A stretch of 64,000 bases of DNA, taken from contig NZ_CP023317.1 in NCBI RefSeq assembly GCF_009497655.1, forward strand, positions 4,741,501 to 4,805,500. Reading direction: 5' to 3'. Positions 33,446 to 46,691 of the stretch are shown in pieces. The notes below the pieces were generated by a model. The model was not told where the DNA came from. It saw only the letters and a list, made by a program, of their open reading frames with translations, and ran no database searches. Numbering within the stretch: the stretch's first letter is position 1; each line of letters opens with the position of its first letter. This stretch comes from Priestia megaterium. Its GTDB lineage: Bacteria > Bacillota > Bacilli > Bacillales > Bacillaceae_H. The position numbers and the translations under genes were made by a program.

Positions 33446-34102
33446 ATGATTCAAGAGTTTTTATCTCCTCTTCAGCTATCGCTTAAAATTGCATTAGTAG
33501 CGGGATTTGTCGTGATTATTCTAGGCACTGTTATAGGAAAACTGTTATCAAGGAAACACTTTAAGGGAAAAGTGATGGTTGAAACGGTGTTGATGCTGCC
33601 ATTGGTCCTGCCTCCGTCCGTTGTTGGATTTTTATTGATTGTCATATTCGGAAAACACAGCCTACTCGGCCGAGCAATTGAATGGTTCTTTCAACAACCC
33701 GTTATTTTTACGTGGTGGGCAGCTGTTATTGCATCCGTTGTCGTTGCGTTTCCCCTTATGTATCAATCTGCCAAAACGGGCTTCCAAGGCGTTGATCATG
33801 AAATTGAAGACGCAGCTCGAGTAGATGGTGCAAGCGAATGGAAAGTCTTTTTCTTTATTTCCATTCCTTTAGCTTCTAAAGCTATCGTAACAGGAGGTGT
33901 GTTAAGTCTGGCAAGAGCACTCGGAGAATTTGGAGCCACTTTGATGTTTGCTGGCAATATTCCAGGTGAAACTCAAACTGTTCCTACCGCTATCTACGTC
34001 GCGATTGACTCTGGAAACACGAATCTCGCTTGGCTATGGGTTATCTCGATCGTCTTTCTTTCCTTTCTTATGCTGCTTTTTGTTCAGCTTAAACAAAAGT
34101 AA
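33446..34102 (+). CDS. modB: Molybdate ABC transporter permease
   Basis: Membrane permease of 218 residues with about five helices. The cytosolic ABC-contact loop EDAARVDGASEWKVFFFISIP (EAA motif; key residues DAARVDGA) is near residue 118, and LPPSVVGFLL and ARALGEFGATLMFAGN are typical of ModB. No modC ATPase gene follows; a terminator comes at once. B. subtilis YvgLM lacks an adjacent ATPase too, so an ATPase encoded elsewhere must energise it. Confidence 0.92.
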   Translation: MIQEFLSPLQLSLKIALVAGFVVIILGTVIGKLLSRKHFKGKVMVETVLMLPLVLPPSVVGFLLIVIFGKHSLLGRAIEWFFQQPVIFTWWAAVIASVVVAFPLMYQSAKTGFQGVDHEIEDAARVDGASEWKVFFFISIPLASKAIVTGGVLSLARALGEFGATLMFAGNIPGETQTVPTAIYVAIDSGNTNLAWLWVISIVFLSFLMLLFVQLKQK

Positions 34103-34135
34103 AAGGATGCCTCTTACACAAAGAGGCATCCTTTT
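34101..34135 (+). terminator. Terminator of modAB
   Basis: 15-bp perfect stem AAAAGGATGCCTCTT / AAGAGGCATCCTTTT with a 5-nt loop, overlapping the modB stop codon. Confidence 0.85.
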
Positions 34136-34176
34136 ACTTTTGTACCGCTTTTTCAATTTTACATACATCATAAATT

Positions 34177-34220
34177 AAAAAGGAGCTAATCAAATGTAGA
34201 TCATACATTTGATTAGCTCC
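34177..34220 (-). terminator. Terminator of ssrA
   Basis: 17-bp perfect stem (GGAGCTAATCAAATGTA and its complement) with loop GATCA, followed by T5 on the minus strand. Confidence 0.88.
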
Positions 34221-34256
34221 TGTTATAAGTAAGGTAAGCCACCAAAAATATGTATT

Positions 34257-34618
34257 TGGTGGAGACGGTGGGAGTCGAACCCACGTCCAGAAATATCGCC
34301 ACTTAAGCGTCTACGAGTGTAGTTGGCATATTGATCATTCGCGAGCTGTTCTGCCTACCAACAGGCGTCCCAGTCGCTAGTCTGATTATTCTCTTCCTTC
34401 GTCCTCAGACGGCGAACTCTGGCGTAGCCCACTTAAAGTGAGTCCCTTACCCTACCACATGGGCGATGGAGGGAGGAACCGCTAAGCTACTATTATGCAG
34501 CTAAAGCGAAGTTATTGTTAGATTTGCCAGTTATTATTGGCGTTGATGTTTTAACGAGGCCATCTCCTCGACTCGCAACCTAAGCTCGAACTATCCCTGT
34601 CGAATCCGTAACGTCCCC
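34257..34618 (-). ncRNA. ssrA: tmRNA (transfer-messenger RNA)
   Basis: Rescues stalled ribosomes by trans-translation with SmpB. The RNA begins GGGGACGTTACGGATTCGAC and ends GTTCGACTCCCACCG with the encoded CCA; the 5' and 3' ends pair as the tRNA-like acceptor stem (GGGGACG region with CGTCTCC). The resume codon is GGC at 34528 and the tag frame ends TAA TAG near 34490. With the charged alanine the proteolysis tag is A-GKSNNNFALAA, ending in LAA for ClpXP. Length 362 nt. It lies downstream of smpB and rnr in the same orientation, the usual Bacillus arrangement. Confidence 0.95.
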
Positions 34619-34755
34619 ATATAAAAGGGAGTCGGAATGTGTAAGAAAAATTCTTACATCAGATAGCGACTTCAGTGTGCAAAATGAAATCTAACTGATA
34701 ACAATATTTATTATATCACAAAATGAGCATTTTGCAATTGTAAGATTTTGTAATT

Positions 34756-35223
34756 TTACATCTTTTGACGATCACGAAATGCTCGTTCGATATCACGCTT
34801 GGCTTCTTTACGCTTTAAGTCTTCACGCTTATCATATTTCTTTTTACCCTTACCAAGCCCTAGTAAAACCTTTGCGTATCCATTTTTCAAATACACTTTT
34901 AACGGAACTAGTGAATAACCTGTTTCTTTTGAATAGCCAATTAGCTTGCTGATTTCGCGTTTATGCAGCAATAGCTTTCGTGTACGAAGTGGCTCATGAT
35001 TGTATCGATTTCCTTGTTCGTAAGGACTAACGTGCATATTGTGTAAAAATACTTCTCCGTTTTGCACACGAGCAAAAGAGTCCTTTAAATTCACACGACC
35101 ATTACGAATTGATTTAATTTCCGTTCCTTGTAGAACAATACCCGTCTCATATGTTTCTTCAATAAAAAAGTCGTGGCGGGCTTTTTTGTTTTGTGCAATT
35201 AATTTCCCTTCACCTTTTGGCAT
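34756..35223 (-). CDS. smpB: SsrA-binding protein
   Basis: Small basic RNA-binding protein of 155 residues that brings tmRNA to stalled ribosomes. [17 protein letters not shown] at the N-terminus, [18 protein letters not shown] in the first 50 residues and the basic C-terminal tail [16 protein letters not shown], which enters the mRNA channel, are all present. It lies just upstream of ssrA and downstream of rnr. Confidence 0.95.
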   Translation of the reverse strand: MPKGEGKLIAQNKKARHDFFIEETYETGIVLQGTEIKSIRNGRVNLKDSFARVQNGEVFLHNMHVSPYEQGNRYNHEPLRTRKLLLHKREISKLIGYSKETGYSLVPLKVYLKNGYAKVLLGLGKGKKKYDKREDLKRKEAKRDIERAFRDRQKM

Positions 35224-35368
35224 AAAACGTTCCTTCCCTTCAGCCGTACTTACGTATATGTATGATATTATGTATCATTTTACTGTATGGAAATCTAAAC
35301 AACAACTAAAACGTTTAATAGAGCTGTTTTGAAGCAGAAGGTCTACCCTTCTGCTTCACTGCTGTCGA

Positions 35369-37711
35369 TTATTTGCGCTTTTTCTTTTTGCGCTTAACGT
35401 TTGGAGCGCCTTCGAAGAATCTTTTTTTCTTTTTCTTCTTTGGTTTTTGAGTAGACCACTCTTCATTTTTGCTTCGGCTGCCCTCTCGACCTTTTCCTTT
35501 ATCATCTTTGCGTGACTTTTGCTTTGCCTTAATCACTTTAGGACGATCTTTAGATAAGCGTTTGCGGCCTTCTTTCATTCCCACAATAACAAAGTCCACT
35601 GAACGCTCGTCTTTATTCACATCGGCAACTTTCACTTCAATTTCGTCTCCAATTCGGAAGACGTTGCCCGTTCTTTCTCCAATCATCGCATAATGACGTT
35701 CGTCGTAACGATAATAGTCATCCGTTAAGTCACTAACATGAACTAACCCTTCAATCGTATTTTCTAGCTCCACGAACATCCCAAAGTTTGTAACAGAGCT
35801 AATAATACCATTGAATACTTCCCCAACTTTATCAGCCATAAACTCAGCTTTTTTCATATCGTCCGTTTCTCGCTCAGCGTCAACTGAACGACGTTCCATA
35901 TTAGAAGAATGCTCAGCAACATCAGGCAGAAGCTCGCGCCATTTTTCTTGCGTTTGCTGATCTGTTTTTCCTTCAATTAAATACGTACGAATGAGACGAT
36001 GAACGATTAAATCCGGATAACGACGGATTGGAGACGTAAAATGCGTATAGAATTCAGCTGATAAACCAAAGTGGCCTAAACTTTCTGCTTCATATTTCGC
36101 TTGTTTCATCGAACGAAGCATAACAGTTGAAATAACCATCTCTTCAGGCGTACCCTTTACTTCTTCTAAAATATCTTGCAGCGCACGCGGATGAATATCG
36201 TTGCCTGTCCCTTTCACTGTATAACCAAAGTTTGTAATAAACTCTAAGAAACGAGTAAGCTTCTCTGCATCTGGATCTTCATGAATACGATAAATAAACG
36301 GTACGTTCATCCAGTGAAAATGTTCTGCTACTGTTTCATTCGCCGCCAGCATAAATTCTTCGATTAGCTTTTCAGCAACTGAACGTTCACGCAAAATAAC
36401 ATCGTGAGGATGTCCATCATCATCTACCAATACTTTTGCTTCTTTGAAATCAAAATCAATGGCACCGCGATCCATTCTCTTTTTACGAAGAATAGCTGCC
36501 AGCTTTTCCATACGCTCAAACATCGGAACGATTGGCTCGTAGCGTTCTAACACTTCTTCATCTTTATCCACTAAGATTTTGTTCACATCTGAATACGTCA
36601 TTCGTTCTGTCGTTTTGATGACACTTTCAAAAATCTCATGTTTTACTACTTCACCTTGTGGATTAATTTCCATCTCACAAGAAAGTGTAAAACGGTTAAC
36701 TTTTGGATTTAATGAGCAGATTCCGTTAGATAAACGGTGAGGAATCATCGGAATAACTCGGTCTACTAAATAGACGCTTGTTCCGCGCTCTGCTGCTTCT
36801 ACATCAATCGGAGAACCTTCTTTAACGTAGTGACTTACATCTGCAATATGAACGCCTAATTTGTAGTTTCCGTTTTCAAGCTCTGTAACCGTTACAGCGT
36901 CATCCAAATCTTTTGCATCTGCTCCGTCAATGGTTACAATAACTTGATCCCGAAGATCGCGACGGTTACCGATATCTTTTTCATCAATCGTCTCAGGTGT
37001 ATCAATTGCTTGCGTTAAAGCGTCAGCAGGAAATTCTTGAGGAAGACCGTGCTTATGGATAACAGAAATGATATCGATCCCCGGATCGTTTTTATGTCCA
37101 AGAATTTGAACAACTTTTCCTTCTGCATTCATGCGGCCTTCCGGATAGGTTGTGAGCTCTACTACTACTTTATGGCCTTCAACTGCACCGTTTCTTGCTG
37201 CTTTGGGAATAAAGATATCACCTGCAATTTTTTTGTCATCCGCAATCACAAAGCCGAAATTCTTGCTTTGCGTATACGTACCTACAATTTGCTGGGTACC
37301 TCGTTCTAAGATTTTTACAATGGTTCCTTCACGACGAGCACCTGATGATTCTGATAACACTCTTGCAAGCACAATATCTCCGTGCATAGCATTGTTTGTT
37401 TCAGTAGGGGGAATAAATACATCACCCGCATCTTTTTCTTCAGGAACTACGAACGCAAACCCTTTTGCATGTCCGCTTACTTTCCCTTTGACAAAATTCA
37501 TTTGTTCCGGCAGCCCGTAGCGGTCATTTCTTGCTCGGATAATTAAACCCTTCTCTTCCATAATAACAAGTGCCTTAACAAACTCTTTGAATGACTCTGC
37601 ATCCTCCGTATTAAATTCTTTTGCAAGCTCTTGGACAGTCAAAGGTTTGTAATTATCCCTTTTCATAAAATCCAATATTTCATTCATATAGGGCTGATTT
37701 TCTTCTTTCAC
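35369..37711 (-). CDS. rnr: Ribonuclease R
   Basis: Processive 3'-5' exoribonuclease able to degrade structured RNA and, with SmpB-tmRNA, defective mRNA. The 780-residue protein has an N-terminal winged helix, two cold-shock OB domains, the RNB catalytic domain ([14 protein letters not shown] with the metal-binding aspartates near residue 280), and an S1 domain with [16 protein letters not shown], then a lysine-rich tail of about 60 residues. The GTG start at 37711 has AAGGAGG upstream; two ATGs beside it are out of frame. It is between est and smpB in one operon. Confidence 0.94.
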   Translation of the reverse strand: MKEENQPYMNEILDFMKRDNYKPLTVQELAKEFNTEDAESFKEFVKALVIMEEKGLIIRARNDRYGLPEQMNFVKGKVSGHAKGFAFVVPEEKDAGDVFIPPTETNNAMHGDIVLARVLSESSGARREGTIVKILERGTQQIVGTYTQSKNFGFVIADDKKIAGDIFIPKAARNGAVEGHKVVVELTTYPEGRMNAEGKVVQILGHKNDPGIDIISVIHKHGLPQEFPADALTQAIDTPETIDEKDIGNRRDLRDQVIVTIDGADAKDLDDAVTVTELENGNYKLGVHIADVSHYVKEGSPIDVEAAERGTSVYLVDRVIPMIPHRLSNGICSLNPKVNRFTLSCEMEINPQGEVVKHEIFESVIKTTERMTYSDVNKILVDKDEEVLERYEPIVPMFERMEKLAAILRKKRMDRGAIDFDFKEAKVLVDDDGHPHDVILRERSVAEKLIEEFMLAANETVAEHFHWMNVPFIYRIHEDPDAEKLTRFLEFITNFGYTVKGTGNDIHPRALQDILEEVKGTPEEMVISTVMLRSMKQAKYEAESLGHFGLSAEFYTHFTSPIRRYPDLIVHRLIRTYLIEGKTDQQTQEKWRELLPDVAEHSSNMERRSVDAERETDDMKKAEFMADKVGEVFNGIISSVTNFGMFVELENTIEGLVHVSDLTDDYYRYDERHYAMIGERTGNVFRIGDEIEVKVADVNKDERSVDFVIVGMKEGRKRLSKDRPKVIKAKQKSRKDDKGKGREGSRSKNEEWSTQKPKKKKKKRFFEGAPNVKRKKKKRK

Positions 37712-37749
37712 ATCATGTCCCTCCTTTTTCATTATTCGTATTATCTCTA

Positions 37750-38490
37750 TTACCAATCAAGTGATTCCAAAAATGCATATACATCCTCGTGAAGCTGATC
37801 TCGCTCTTTATCAAAGGTAATGGTATGACCAGATTCTTCGTACCACTTTATATCTTTTGTAGGAGACTCGACGCTATTATAAATAATATTGGCGCTGTCT
37901 GTATTAATCATATGATCATGACGACCTTGTACAACAAATGTCGGTGCATAAATCATATCAACTGAATTTCGCACTTCAGCGATTAATTCCTGTAAAGACT
38001 TTAACGTGTTCATTGGTGTTTGTTTGAACTCTTCCATTTCTTGTTCAATCTGTTCAGACGATTTACCTTCACGCTTTTTATATTCGCGTGCATACGCTAA
38101 AACACCTTCATACATGACTTCTTCACTCTTTATATACATAGGCGCGCACATAGGCACAATACCCTTTATAGGTACAGTGTAACCTAATTTCAGTGAAAAT
38201 ACGCCACCTAGTGAAAGACCTACAGCGGCAATACTTTCATGGCCTTTACTTTTCAAAAACTCATAGCCTTCCATGACATCTTTCCACCAATCTTTTGGAC
38301 CAGTATGAACAAGCTCTTCAGGCGCTACACCGTGTCCTTTATAGTGAGGTGCGTGGCATGTGTATCCTTTTTTCTCTAAAAAACGACCTAACATACGAAC
38401 ATCAGCAGAATTTCCGGTAAAACCGTGAAGTAATAAAACAGCCTTTTCGCCGCCTTCAAATGTAAATGGCTTTGGTTGTGCAATTTTCAT
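37750..38490 (-). CDS. est: Carboxylesterase (Est/YvaK family)
   Basis: Alpha/beta hydrolase of 246 residues that cleaves short-chain esters. [13 protein letters not shown] gives the oxyanion hole, GLSLGG places the nucleophile at Ser93, and Asp in QGRHDHMI and His in SGHTITFD complete the triad. It corresponds to the well-studied Geobacillus Est30 and B. subtilis YvaK. First gene of est-rnr-smpB; the physiological substrate is unknown. A TGTGA-N6-TCACA palindrome lies about 65 bp upstream. Confidence 0.9.
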   Translation of the reverse strand: MKIAQPKPFTFEGGEKAVLLLHGFTGNSADVRMLGRFLEKKGYTCHAPHYKGHGVAPEELVHTGPKDWWKDVMEGYEFLKSKGHESIAAVGLSLGGVFSLKLGYTVPIKGIVPMCAPMYIKSEEVMYEGVLAYAREYKKREGKSSEQIEQEMEEFKQTPMNTLKSLQELIAEVRNSVDMIYAPTFVVQGRHDHMINTDSANIIYNSVESPTKDIKWYEESGHTITFDKERDQLHEDVYAFLESLDW

Positions 38491-38552
38491 ATATCATTTA
38501 ACTCCTTTTAGTTATAATATCTGCAGTCATAATAGAAAAAAACATGTATTTA

Positions 38553-38568
38553 TGTGACGGTCATCACA
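38553..38568. promoter_or_regulatory. Fnr/CRP-type palindrome upstream of est
   Basis: TGTGACGGTCATCACA, that is TGTGA-N6-TCACA, matches the Fnr/CRP-family site. A TATTAT at 38529-38534 (minus strand) would place the centre near -39 from the start of transcription, roughly a class II activator position. The role is inferred. Confidence 0.45.
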
Positions 38569-38683
38569 TAACAAGAGATGTGTCCGTCAACTTTTACGCT
38601 TTTATACTATATTTAGTACTTTTTTCTAAAGCTATATTATATCATTACTTAAAAATGAAATTAAAGTATTCAACACGCCCATT

Positions 38684-38740
38684 AAAAAAGCCACCTAATA
38701 CATAAGTTGGTATACACCAAGTACGTATGCATTAGGTGGC
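38684..38740 (-). terminator. Terminator of secG
   Basis: GCCACCTAATACATA pairs with TATGCATTAGGTGGC (one mismatch), with a second small stem TTGGT/ACCAA inside and T6 on the minus strand. Confidence 0.8.
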
Positions 38741-38758
38741 AGTCTATCCAGTAACATA

Positions 38759-38992
38759 TTAAAGTTTGAAATAAGATACAGCAAGTGTTAACGCAAAGAA
38801 TAAGATAGATAACACTACTGTCAAACGGTGTAAAACTAAGTCAATTCCACGTGCTTTTTGTTTTCCAAATAACGTTTCAGCTCCACCGGAAATAGCTCCA
38901 GATAATCCAGTAGTTTTGCTTGATTGTAAAACGACCACAACAATCAATGCAATTGAAACAATCACTAGCAAAGTAATCAGCAATGTATGCAC
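38759..38992 (-). CDS. secG: Preprotein translocase subunit SecG
   Basis: Small membrane subunit of the Sec translocon, 77 residues with two helices (about 3-22 and 53-72). The loop has [16 protein letters not shown] and [13 protein letters not shown], typical for Gram-positive SecG. I start at GTG 38992, after AGGAGGTGTG; the longer frame upstream has no ribosome binding site. Single gene between est and eno. Its leader is structured. Confidence 0.92.
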   Translation of the reverse strand: MHTLLITLLVIVSIALIVVVVLQSSKTTGLSGAISGGAETLFGKQKARGIDLVLHRLTVVLSILFFALTLAVSYFKL

Positions 38993-39022
38993 TAAGACAC
39001 ACCTCCTACACCAAGTAATAGT

Positions 39023-39123
39023 CAATCAGCGGGGTTTCTTCATCCCTTCTGATTGGCATTACCGGGGATAAAGTACGCGCACTACGCTAAGGTTAATTTA
39101 TCATAAAAAACCCTCTCATACAA
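39023..39123 (-). promoter_or_regulatory. secG promoter and structured leader
   Basis: Minus strand: -35 TTGTAT (39118-39123), -10 TAAATT (39095-39100), 17 bp spacing. The leader of about 95 nt contains CAATCAG-GGG pairing with CCC-CTGATTG (39023-39055) close to the ribosome binding site. Confidence 0.5.
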
Positions 39124-39156
39124 GTAATGACAGCGAAATACGCCGGATTTTAACAT

Positions 39157-39188
39157 AAAAAAACGGATGACAATCGTCATCCGTTTTT
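39157..39188 (-). terminator. Terminator of the glycolytic operon
   Basis: AAACGGATGAC / GTCATCCGTTT stem downstream of eno, with A7 and T6 flanks. Confidence 0.85.
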
Positions 39189-39200
39189 TATGATTTCAAC

Positions 39201-40520
<1,320 letters not shown>

Positions 40521-42052
40521 TTATTTAATTAATGTTTTACCTGTCATTTCTTTTGGCTGTGCTACATCTAGAAGAGTAAGCATTGTAGGAGCTAGATCCC
40601 CTAGAATACCGTCTTCACGAAGCTCTAAGCCTTGTTTTGTTACAATTACCGGAACAGGATTCGTTGTATGAGCCGTCATTGGATTACCTTCAAGTGTAAT
40701 CACTTCATCAGCATTACCATGGTCTGCTGTGATAATTGCTGTACCGCCTTTAGCTAAAATTGCATCTACAATTTTGCCTAAGCACTCATCTACTGTTTCA
40801 ATCGCTTTTACCGTTGGTTCTAACATACCTGAATGACCTACCATATCAGGGTTTGCAAAGTTTAATAAAATAGCGTCCTGCTTGTCGCCCTCGATTTCTG
40901 CAAGCAACGCGTCCGTCACTTCATAAGCACTCATCTCAGGTTTCAAGTCATATGTTGCTACTTTTGGTGAATCGATTAAGATACGTGTTTCACCAGGAAA
41001 CTCTGCTTCACGTCCACCGCTCATAAAGAACGTTACGTGAGGATATTTTTCCGTTTCAGCAATACGAAGCTGCTTTAAGTTATTTTGAGATAATACTTCA
41101 CCAAGCGTATTATCTAAGTTAATTGGCTTAAAGGCTACATATCCGTCAACTGTTTCGCTGAAGTGAGTTAGACATACAAAATGTAAGTTTTTCGGATGTT
41201 TCTCACCGCGATCAAATGAGCGGAAATCTTCGTTTGCGAACGTATTTGAAATTTGAATTGCGCGATCGGGACGGAAGTTGTAGAAAATGACTGCATCTTC
41301 GTCTTGAATTGTCGCAACTGGCGATCCGTCTTCCTTTGTAATAACAGAAGGTAAAACGAATTCGTCATAGATTCCATTTTCATATGAATCTTTTACGCAC
41401 TCTTCAGCGCTTGTATATGATGGACCTTCACCGTACACCATTGCGCGGTATGATTTCTCTACGCGCTCCCAGCGTTTGTCGCGGTCCATTGAGTAGTAAC
41501 GTCCTGAAAGTGTTGCAATTTCACCAACGCCGTACTCTTCAATTTTTTCATTAAGTTCTTTTAAATACGTTTCAGCAGATTGAGGTGCTACGTCACGACC
41601 ATCTAAGAAGCCATGAATGTAGACTTTTTCTAAGCCTTCACTCTTAGCTAGACGCAATAATGCATAAAGATGTTCGATATGACTGTGTACACCGCCATCA
41701 GATAAAAGTCCGAAAAGATGAAGGTTTGTACCCTTTTCTTTTGCGTGCTTTACAGCTGCTACAAGCGTTTCGTTTTGTTCAAACTCGCCTTCACGAATTG
41801 CTACGTTTACACGAGTTAAGCTTTGGTACACAACTCGGCCTGCACCGATGTTTAAGTGACCTACTTCAGAGTTACCCATTTGGCCTTCCGGTAAGCCTAC
41901 AGCTTCTCCAGACGCCTGAAGTGTAGCATGAGGATACTCGTTCCAGAAACGGTCGAAGTTTGGTTTTTTTGCATGTGTTACCGCATTACCTTTATCTTCA
42001 TCGCGTAATGCAAAACCATCTAAGATGATTAATGCTACTGGCTTTTTACTCA

Positions 42053-42053
<1 letters not shown>
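40521..42053 (-). CDS. gpmI: 2,3-bisphosphoglycerate-independent phosphoglycerate mutase
   Basis: Interconverts 3- and 2-phosphoglycerate using two Mn ions; in Bacillus it is Mn- and pH-sensitive and matters for spore 3-PGA storage. 510 residues: Asp in [10 protein letters not shown], catalytic Ser62 in [13 protein letters not shown], and DHGNADE near residue 445 for metal binding. The start codon shares one base with the tpiA stop (TAATG). Confidence 0.96.
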
Positions 42054-42874
<821 letters not shown>

Positions 42875-42983
42875 TTAAAAGTGATTCGGTCCCTTTTATC
42901 TCTTGGTCATCCTTCTTCGCTGCTTGATAATTATTTATATTATCAGTCGTCAGGTCGGTCCTCCGTCTTACTGAAACATAAAC

Positions 42984-44168
42984 TTACTTATCGTTTAGTG
43001 CAACTACGCCTGGAAGTTCTTTACCTTCCATAAACTCTAGTGACGCACCGCCACCTGTAGAAATATGGCTCATTTTATCAGCTAGGTTGAATTTTTCAAC
43101 AGCTGCTGCAGAGTCTCCTCCGCCGATTACTGAATATGTGTCAGTTGCTTCTGCTAAAGCTTCAGCTACTGCTTTTGTTCCATTAGCAAATGCGTCTAAT
43201 TCAAATACACCCATTGGTCCATTCCAAATAACTAACTTAGAGTTTTTGATTACGTCAGCATAGATTTCACGCGTTTTCGGTCCTGCGTCTAAGCCTTCCC
43301 AATCGCTTGGAATGTTTTCAATTGATACAACTTGAATATTAGCATCATTTGAGAAGTCATCTGCTACTACCACGTCCACTGGCATGTAGAAGTTTACTCC
43401 GTTTTTCTTAGCTTTTTCCATGAAAGATTTTGCAAGTTCAATCTTGTCTTCTTCAAGAAGTGATTTACCTACTTCATGGCCTAGTGCCTTAATAAATGTG
43501 TAAGAAAGTCCTCCACCGATGATTAAGTTATCTACTTTATCAAGTAAGTGGTCAATTACACCGATTTTGTCTTTAACTTTTGCTCCACCAACGATTGCAG
43601 TAAATGGACGTTCTGGGTTCGATAATGCTTTTGAAAGCACATCAAGCTCTTTTTCCATTAAGAAACCTGCTACTGCTGGAATGTGTTGAGCAATTCCTTC
43701 TGTTGAAGCATGCGCACGGTGAGCTGCACCGAATGCATCGTTTACGTATACATCTGCTAATTCAGCAAACGCTTTTGCTAATTCAGGATCGTTTTTCTCT
43801 TCGCCTGGGTAAAAACGTACGTTTTCAAGTACTAAAACATCGCCTTCGCTCATGCCGTCGATTGTTTTCTTTACTTCTTCACCAAAAGCTTCGTCAGCTT
43901 TTGCAACGTCTTTACCAAGAAGAGCTTGTAAACGTTCTGCAACAGCATTTAGACGTAATTCTTCAACAACTTCGCCTTTTGGACGTCCAAGATGGCTAGC
44001 TAAAATTACTTTTGCACCTTGTTCTACTAAATATTGAATAGTAGGAACAGCTGCACGAATACGAGTTTCGTCTGTTACTTTTCCGTCTTTCATTGGTACG
44101 TTAAAGTCTACGCGACAAAATACTCGCTTTCCTTTTACATCGATGTCTTTCAACGTTTTTTTGTTCAT
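42984..44168 (-). CDS. pgk: Phosphoglycerate kinase
   Basis: Substrate-level phosphorylation: 1,3-bisphosphoglycerate plus ADP to 3-phosphoglycerate plus ATP. 394 residues with [21 protein letters not shown] and [16 protein letters not shown] in the N-lobe and [12 protein letters not shown] and [15 protein letters not shown] in the nucleotide lobe. A gap of 309 bp with a hairpin separates it from gapA, and of 175 bp from tpiA. Confidence 0.97.
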   Translation of the reverse strand: MNKKTLKDIDVKGKRVFCRVDFNVPMKDGKVTDETRIRAAVPTIQYLVEQGAKVILASHLGRPKGEVVEELRLNAVAERLQALLGKDVAKADEAFGEEVKKTIDGMSEGDVLVLENVRFYPGEEKNDPELAKAFAELADVYVNDAFGAAHRAHASTEGIAQHIPAVAGFLMEKELDVLSKALSNPERPFTAIVGGAKVKDKIGVIDHLLDKVDNLIIGGGLSYTFIKALGHEVGKSLLEEDKIELAKSFMEKAKKNGVNFYMPVDVVVADDFSNDANIQVVSIENIPSDWEGLDAGPKTREIYADVIKNSKLVIWNGPMGVFELDAFANGTKAVAEALAEATDTYSVIGGGDSAAAVEKFNLADKMSHISTGGGASLEFMEGKELPGVVALNDK

Positions 44169-44340
44169 CGTTAAAAGGCCTCCTTAAGTATTTATGGTAC
44201 TAAGCAAGTAGGCTTCTATGTAATCATCAATCCACAAACCAACGTACATTTCATTTTATATATTGGCGCCTTTCTATATAAAGTGAAACTCGAGTTAGCT
44301 GTTTATGACGCTTTTTCATGTAGAAGCCAATACATAAATC

Positions 44341-44371
44341 AAGGAAGAGGGGGTATGCCCCTCTCTTCCTT
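44341..44371 (-). terminator. gapA-pgk intergenic hairpin
   Basis: AAGGAAGAGGGGG / CCCCTCTCTTCCTT stem with a short loop in the 309-bp gapA-pgk gap. The following minus-strand sequence (TTGATTTATG) is only moderately T-rich, so it may be a partial terminator or an mRNA 3'-stabilising element that keeps gapA mRNA abundant relative to the rest of the operon. I see no other feature in this gap. Confidence 0.6.
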
Positions 44372-44477
44372 AGCAAGTCTTATTATAGTCGTTCTATTTT
44401 CAGATATCCAATAAAAAAGGAAAGTCTAGTCGATTTCTGTCTTATTGAATCAAATAGAAGCGAATTTTAAGTTATTC

Positions 44478-45518
<1,041 letters not shown>

Positions 45519-45530
45519 TTATATGAGGGA

Positions 45531-46559
45531 TTAATTAAAATCCCTTACTAACTCTTTTGCGGCGCCTTCATCTGTAATGAGAATCGAATCATGCGCTTGT
45601 TGCATAAACGCTTTAATTGCCTTTGCTTTTGATGAACCTCCTGCAACAGCGATAACACATTTATTGTTCTTTAAATCATCGAGTTGTATGCCAACTGTTT
45701 TAACTTTATGAACAACTTCGCCTTGATGATTAAAATAGTATCCAAATGCCTCACCTACAGCATGTCCATTTTTCACTTTTTCTAAGTCAGCTTGTGGTGT
45801 TTTACGGCGTTCTGCCATTGTCATAGCGTCTCCTATTCCGTGAACAACCATACCAGCGGACTTGATTAAATGAAGCATGTCTTTAATAGATGGCTCACCG
45901 ATAATGGATCGGTATGCTTCATCACTAAGCTGATCTGGAACATGAAGCAAGCGATAGTGACTCATGGACTTTTCAGCCATCTTAGCACAAATCGTGTTTG
46001 CTTGGTTTTGTACATTTTCACCTAGCCCTCCGCGAGCAGGTACAAAAAGTACATCAGGGTGTTTTGAATCAGGTGTCATCATTTCGGCAACGGCGGCAAG
46101 CGTTGTACCACCTGTAACAGCAACGGTATTTTTTTCACCAACAAGGCGCTCCTTGATACACGAAACAGATGCTCGACCCATTTCATTTTTGACCCAAGGA
46201 GACTGATCACTATCTCCAGATACAACAACAACTTCTGATAAAGAAAACGCCTCTTTTAATGTTGTTTCCAATAATCGAAGTCCTGAAACTTCCTTCATTA
46301 CTTCTTCTAACTCAGCTAGAAGTAGTTCTCCCTCGTTTGTAAGCGTCATCCCACTAGGGTAAATGTCAATCAAATCTTGTTCTTTTAAGAATGTTACTTC
46401 GCTTCGTAACACACGCTCTGTTAGCCCAAGGCTTACAGCTAAGTTTCTGCGGCCAATCGGCTGCATTAAACGTATGTATTGCAAGATTTGATAGCGCTTT
46501 TGCATAACTGAGAGAAGTTCAGGTAATAATTTTCGTTGTACTTCTATTAAAGAACGCAT
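45531..46559 (-). CDS. cggR: Central glycolytic genes regulator
   Basis: SorC/DeoR-type repressor of the gapA operon, inactivated by fructose 1,6-bisphosphate. 342 residues: N-terminal helix-turn-helix around GRRNLAVSLGLTERVLRSEV (in part) and a C-terminal sugar-phosphate domain with VTGGTTLAAVAEMM and PARGGLGEN. It is the first gene of the operon and has a bipartite operator directly upstream, so it represses itself and gapA. Confidence 0.95.
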   Translation of the reverse strand: MRSLIEVQRKLLPELLSVMQKRYQILQYIRLMQPIGRRNLAVSLGLTERVLRSEVTFLKEQDLIDIYPSGMTLTNEGELLLAELEEVMKEVSGLRLLETTLKEAFSLSEVVVVSGDSDQSPWVKNEMGRASVSCIKERLVGEKNTVAVTGGTTLAAVAEMMTPDSKHPDVLFVPARGGLGENVQNQANTICAKMAEKSMSHYRLLHVPDQLSDEAYRSIIGEPSIKDMLHLIKSAGMVVHGIGDAMTMAERRKTPQADLEKVKNGHAVGEAFGYYFNHQGEVVHKVKTVGIQLDDLKNNKCVIAVAGGSSKAKAIKAFMQQAHDSILITDEGAAKELVRDFN

Positions 46560-46589
46560 GTTAAAATCCCCTTAAGGCATAAACTCGCT

Positions 46590-46626
46590 GGACATATTTT
46601 GTCCCATATAGACATATTATGTCCCA
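46590..46626. promoter_or_regulatory. CggR operator
   Basis: On the minus strand two copies of TGGGACAtAATATGTC-type sequence occur in tandem (46611-46626 and 46590-46606), the second ending TGTCC. The arrangement GGGAC...GTC repeated twice agrees with the known B. subtilis CggR operator, which ends in the same GTCCAGC. It lies 31-67 bp upstream of the cggR start. Confidence 0.88.
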
Positions 46627-46633
46627 CCTTGCG

Positions 46634-46680
46634 CAAAAAAATTCACCCTGCTACAAAATCTATTCTAACAGGAGTGAATC
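46634..46680 (-). terminator. Terminator upstream of cggR
   Basis: TTCACTCCTGTTA pairs with TAGCAGGGTGAA (minus strand) around an 11-12-nt loop, followed by T7. Ends the rpoN-glutaredoxin transcript and insulates cggR. Confidence 0.8.
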
Positions 46681-46691
46681 CTTTATTCAAC

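Noticed and set aside
43604-44037. Antisense reading frames of 61 to 131 codons over pgk, and similar ones over eno, gpmI, rnr and his genes
   Set aside because: They are mirror frames of strongly coding genes with no ribosome binding sites; leucine-, arginine- or serine-rich composition is as expected for shadows.
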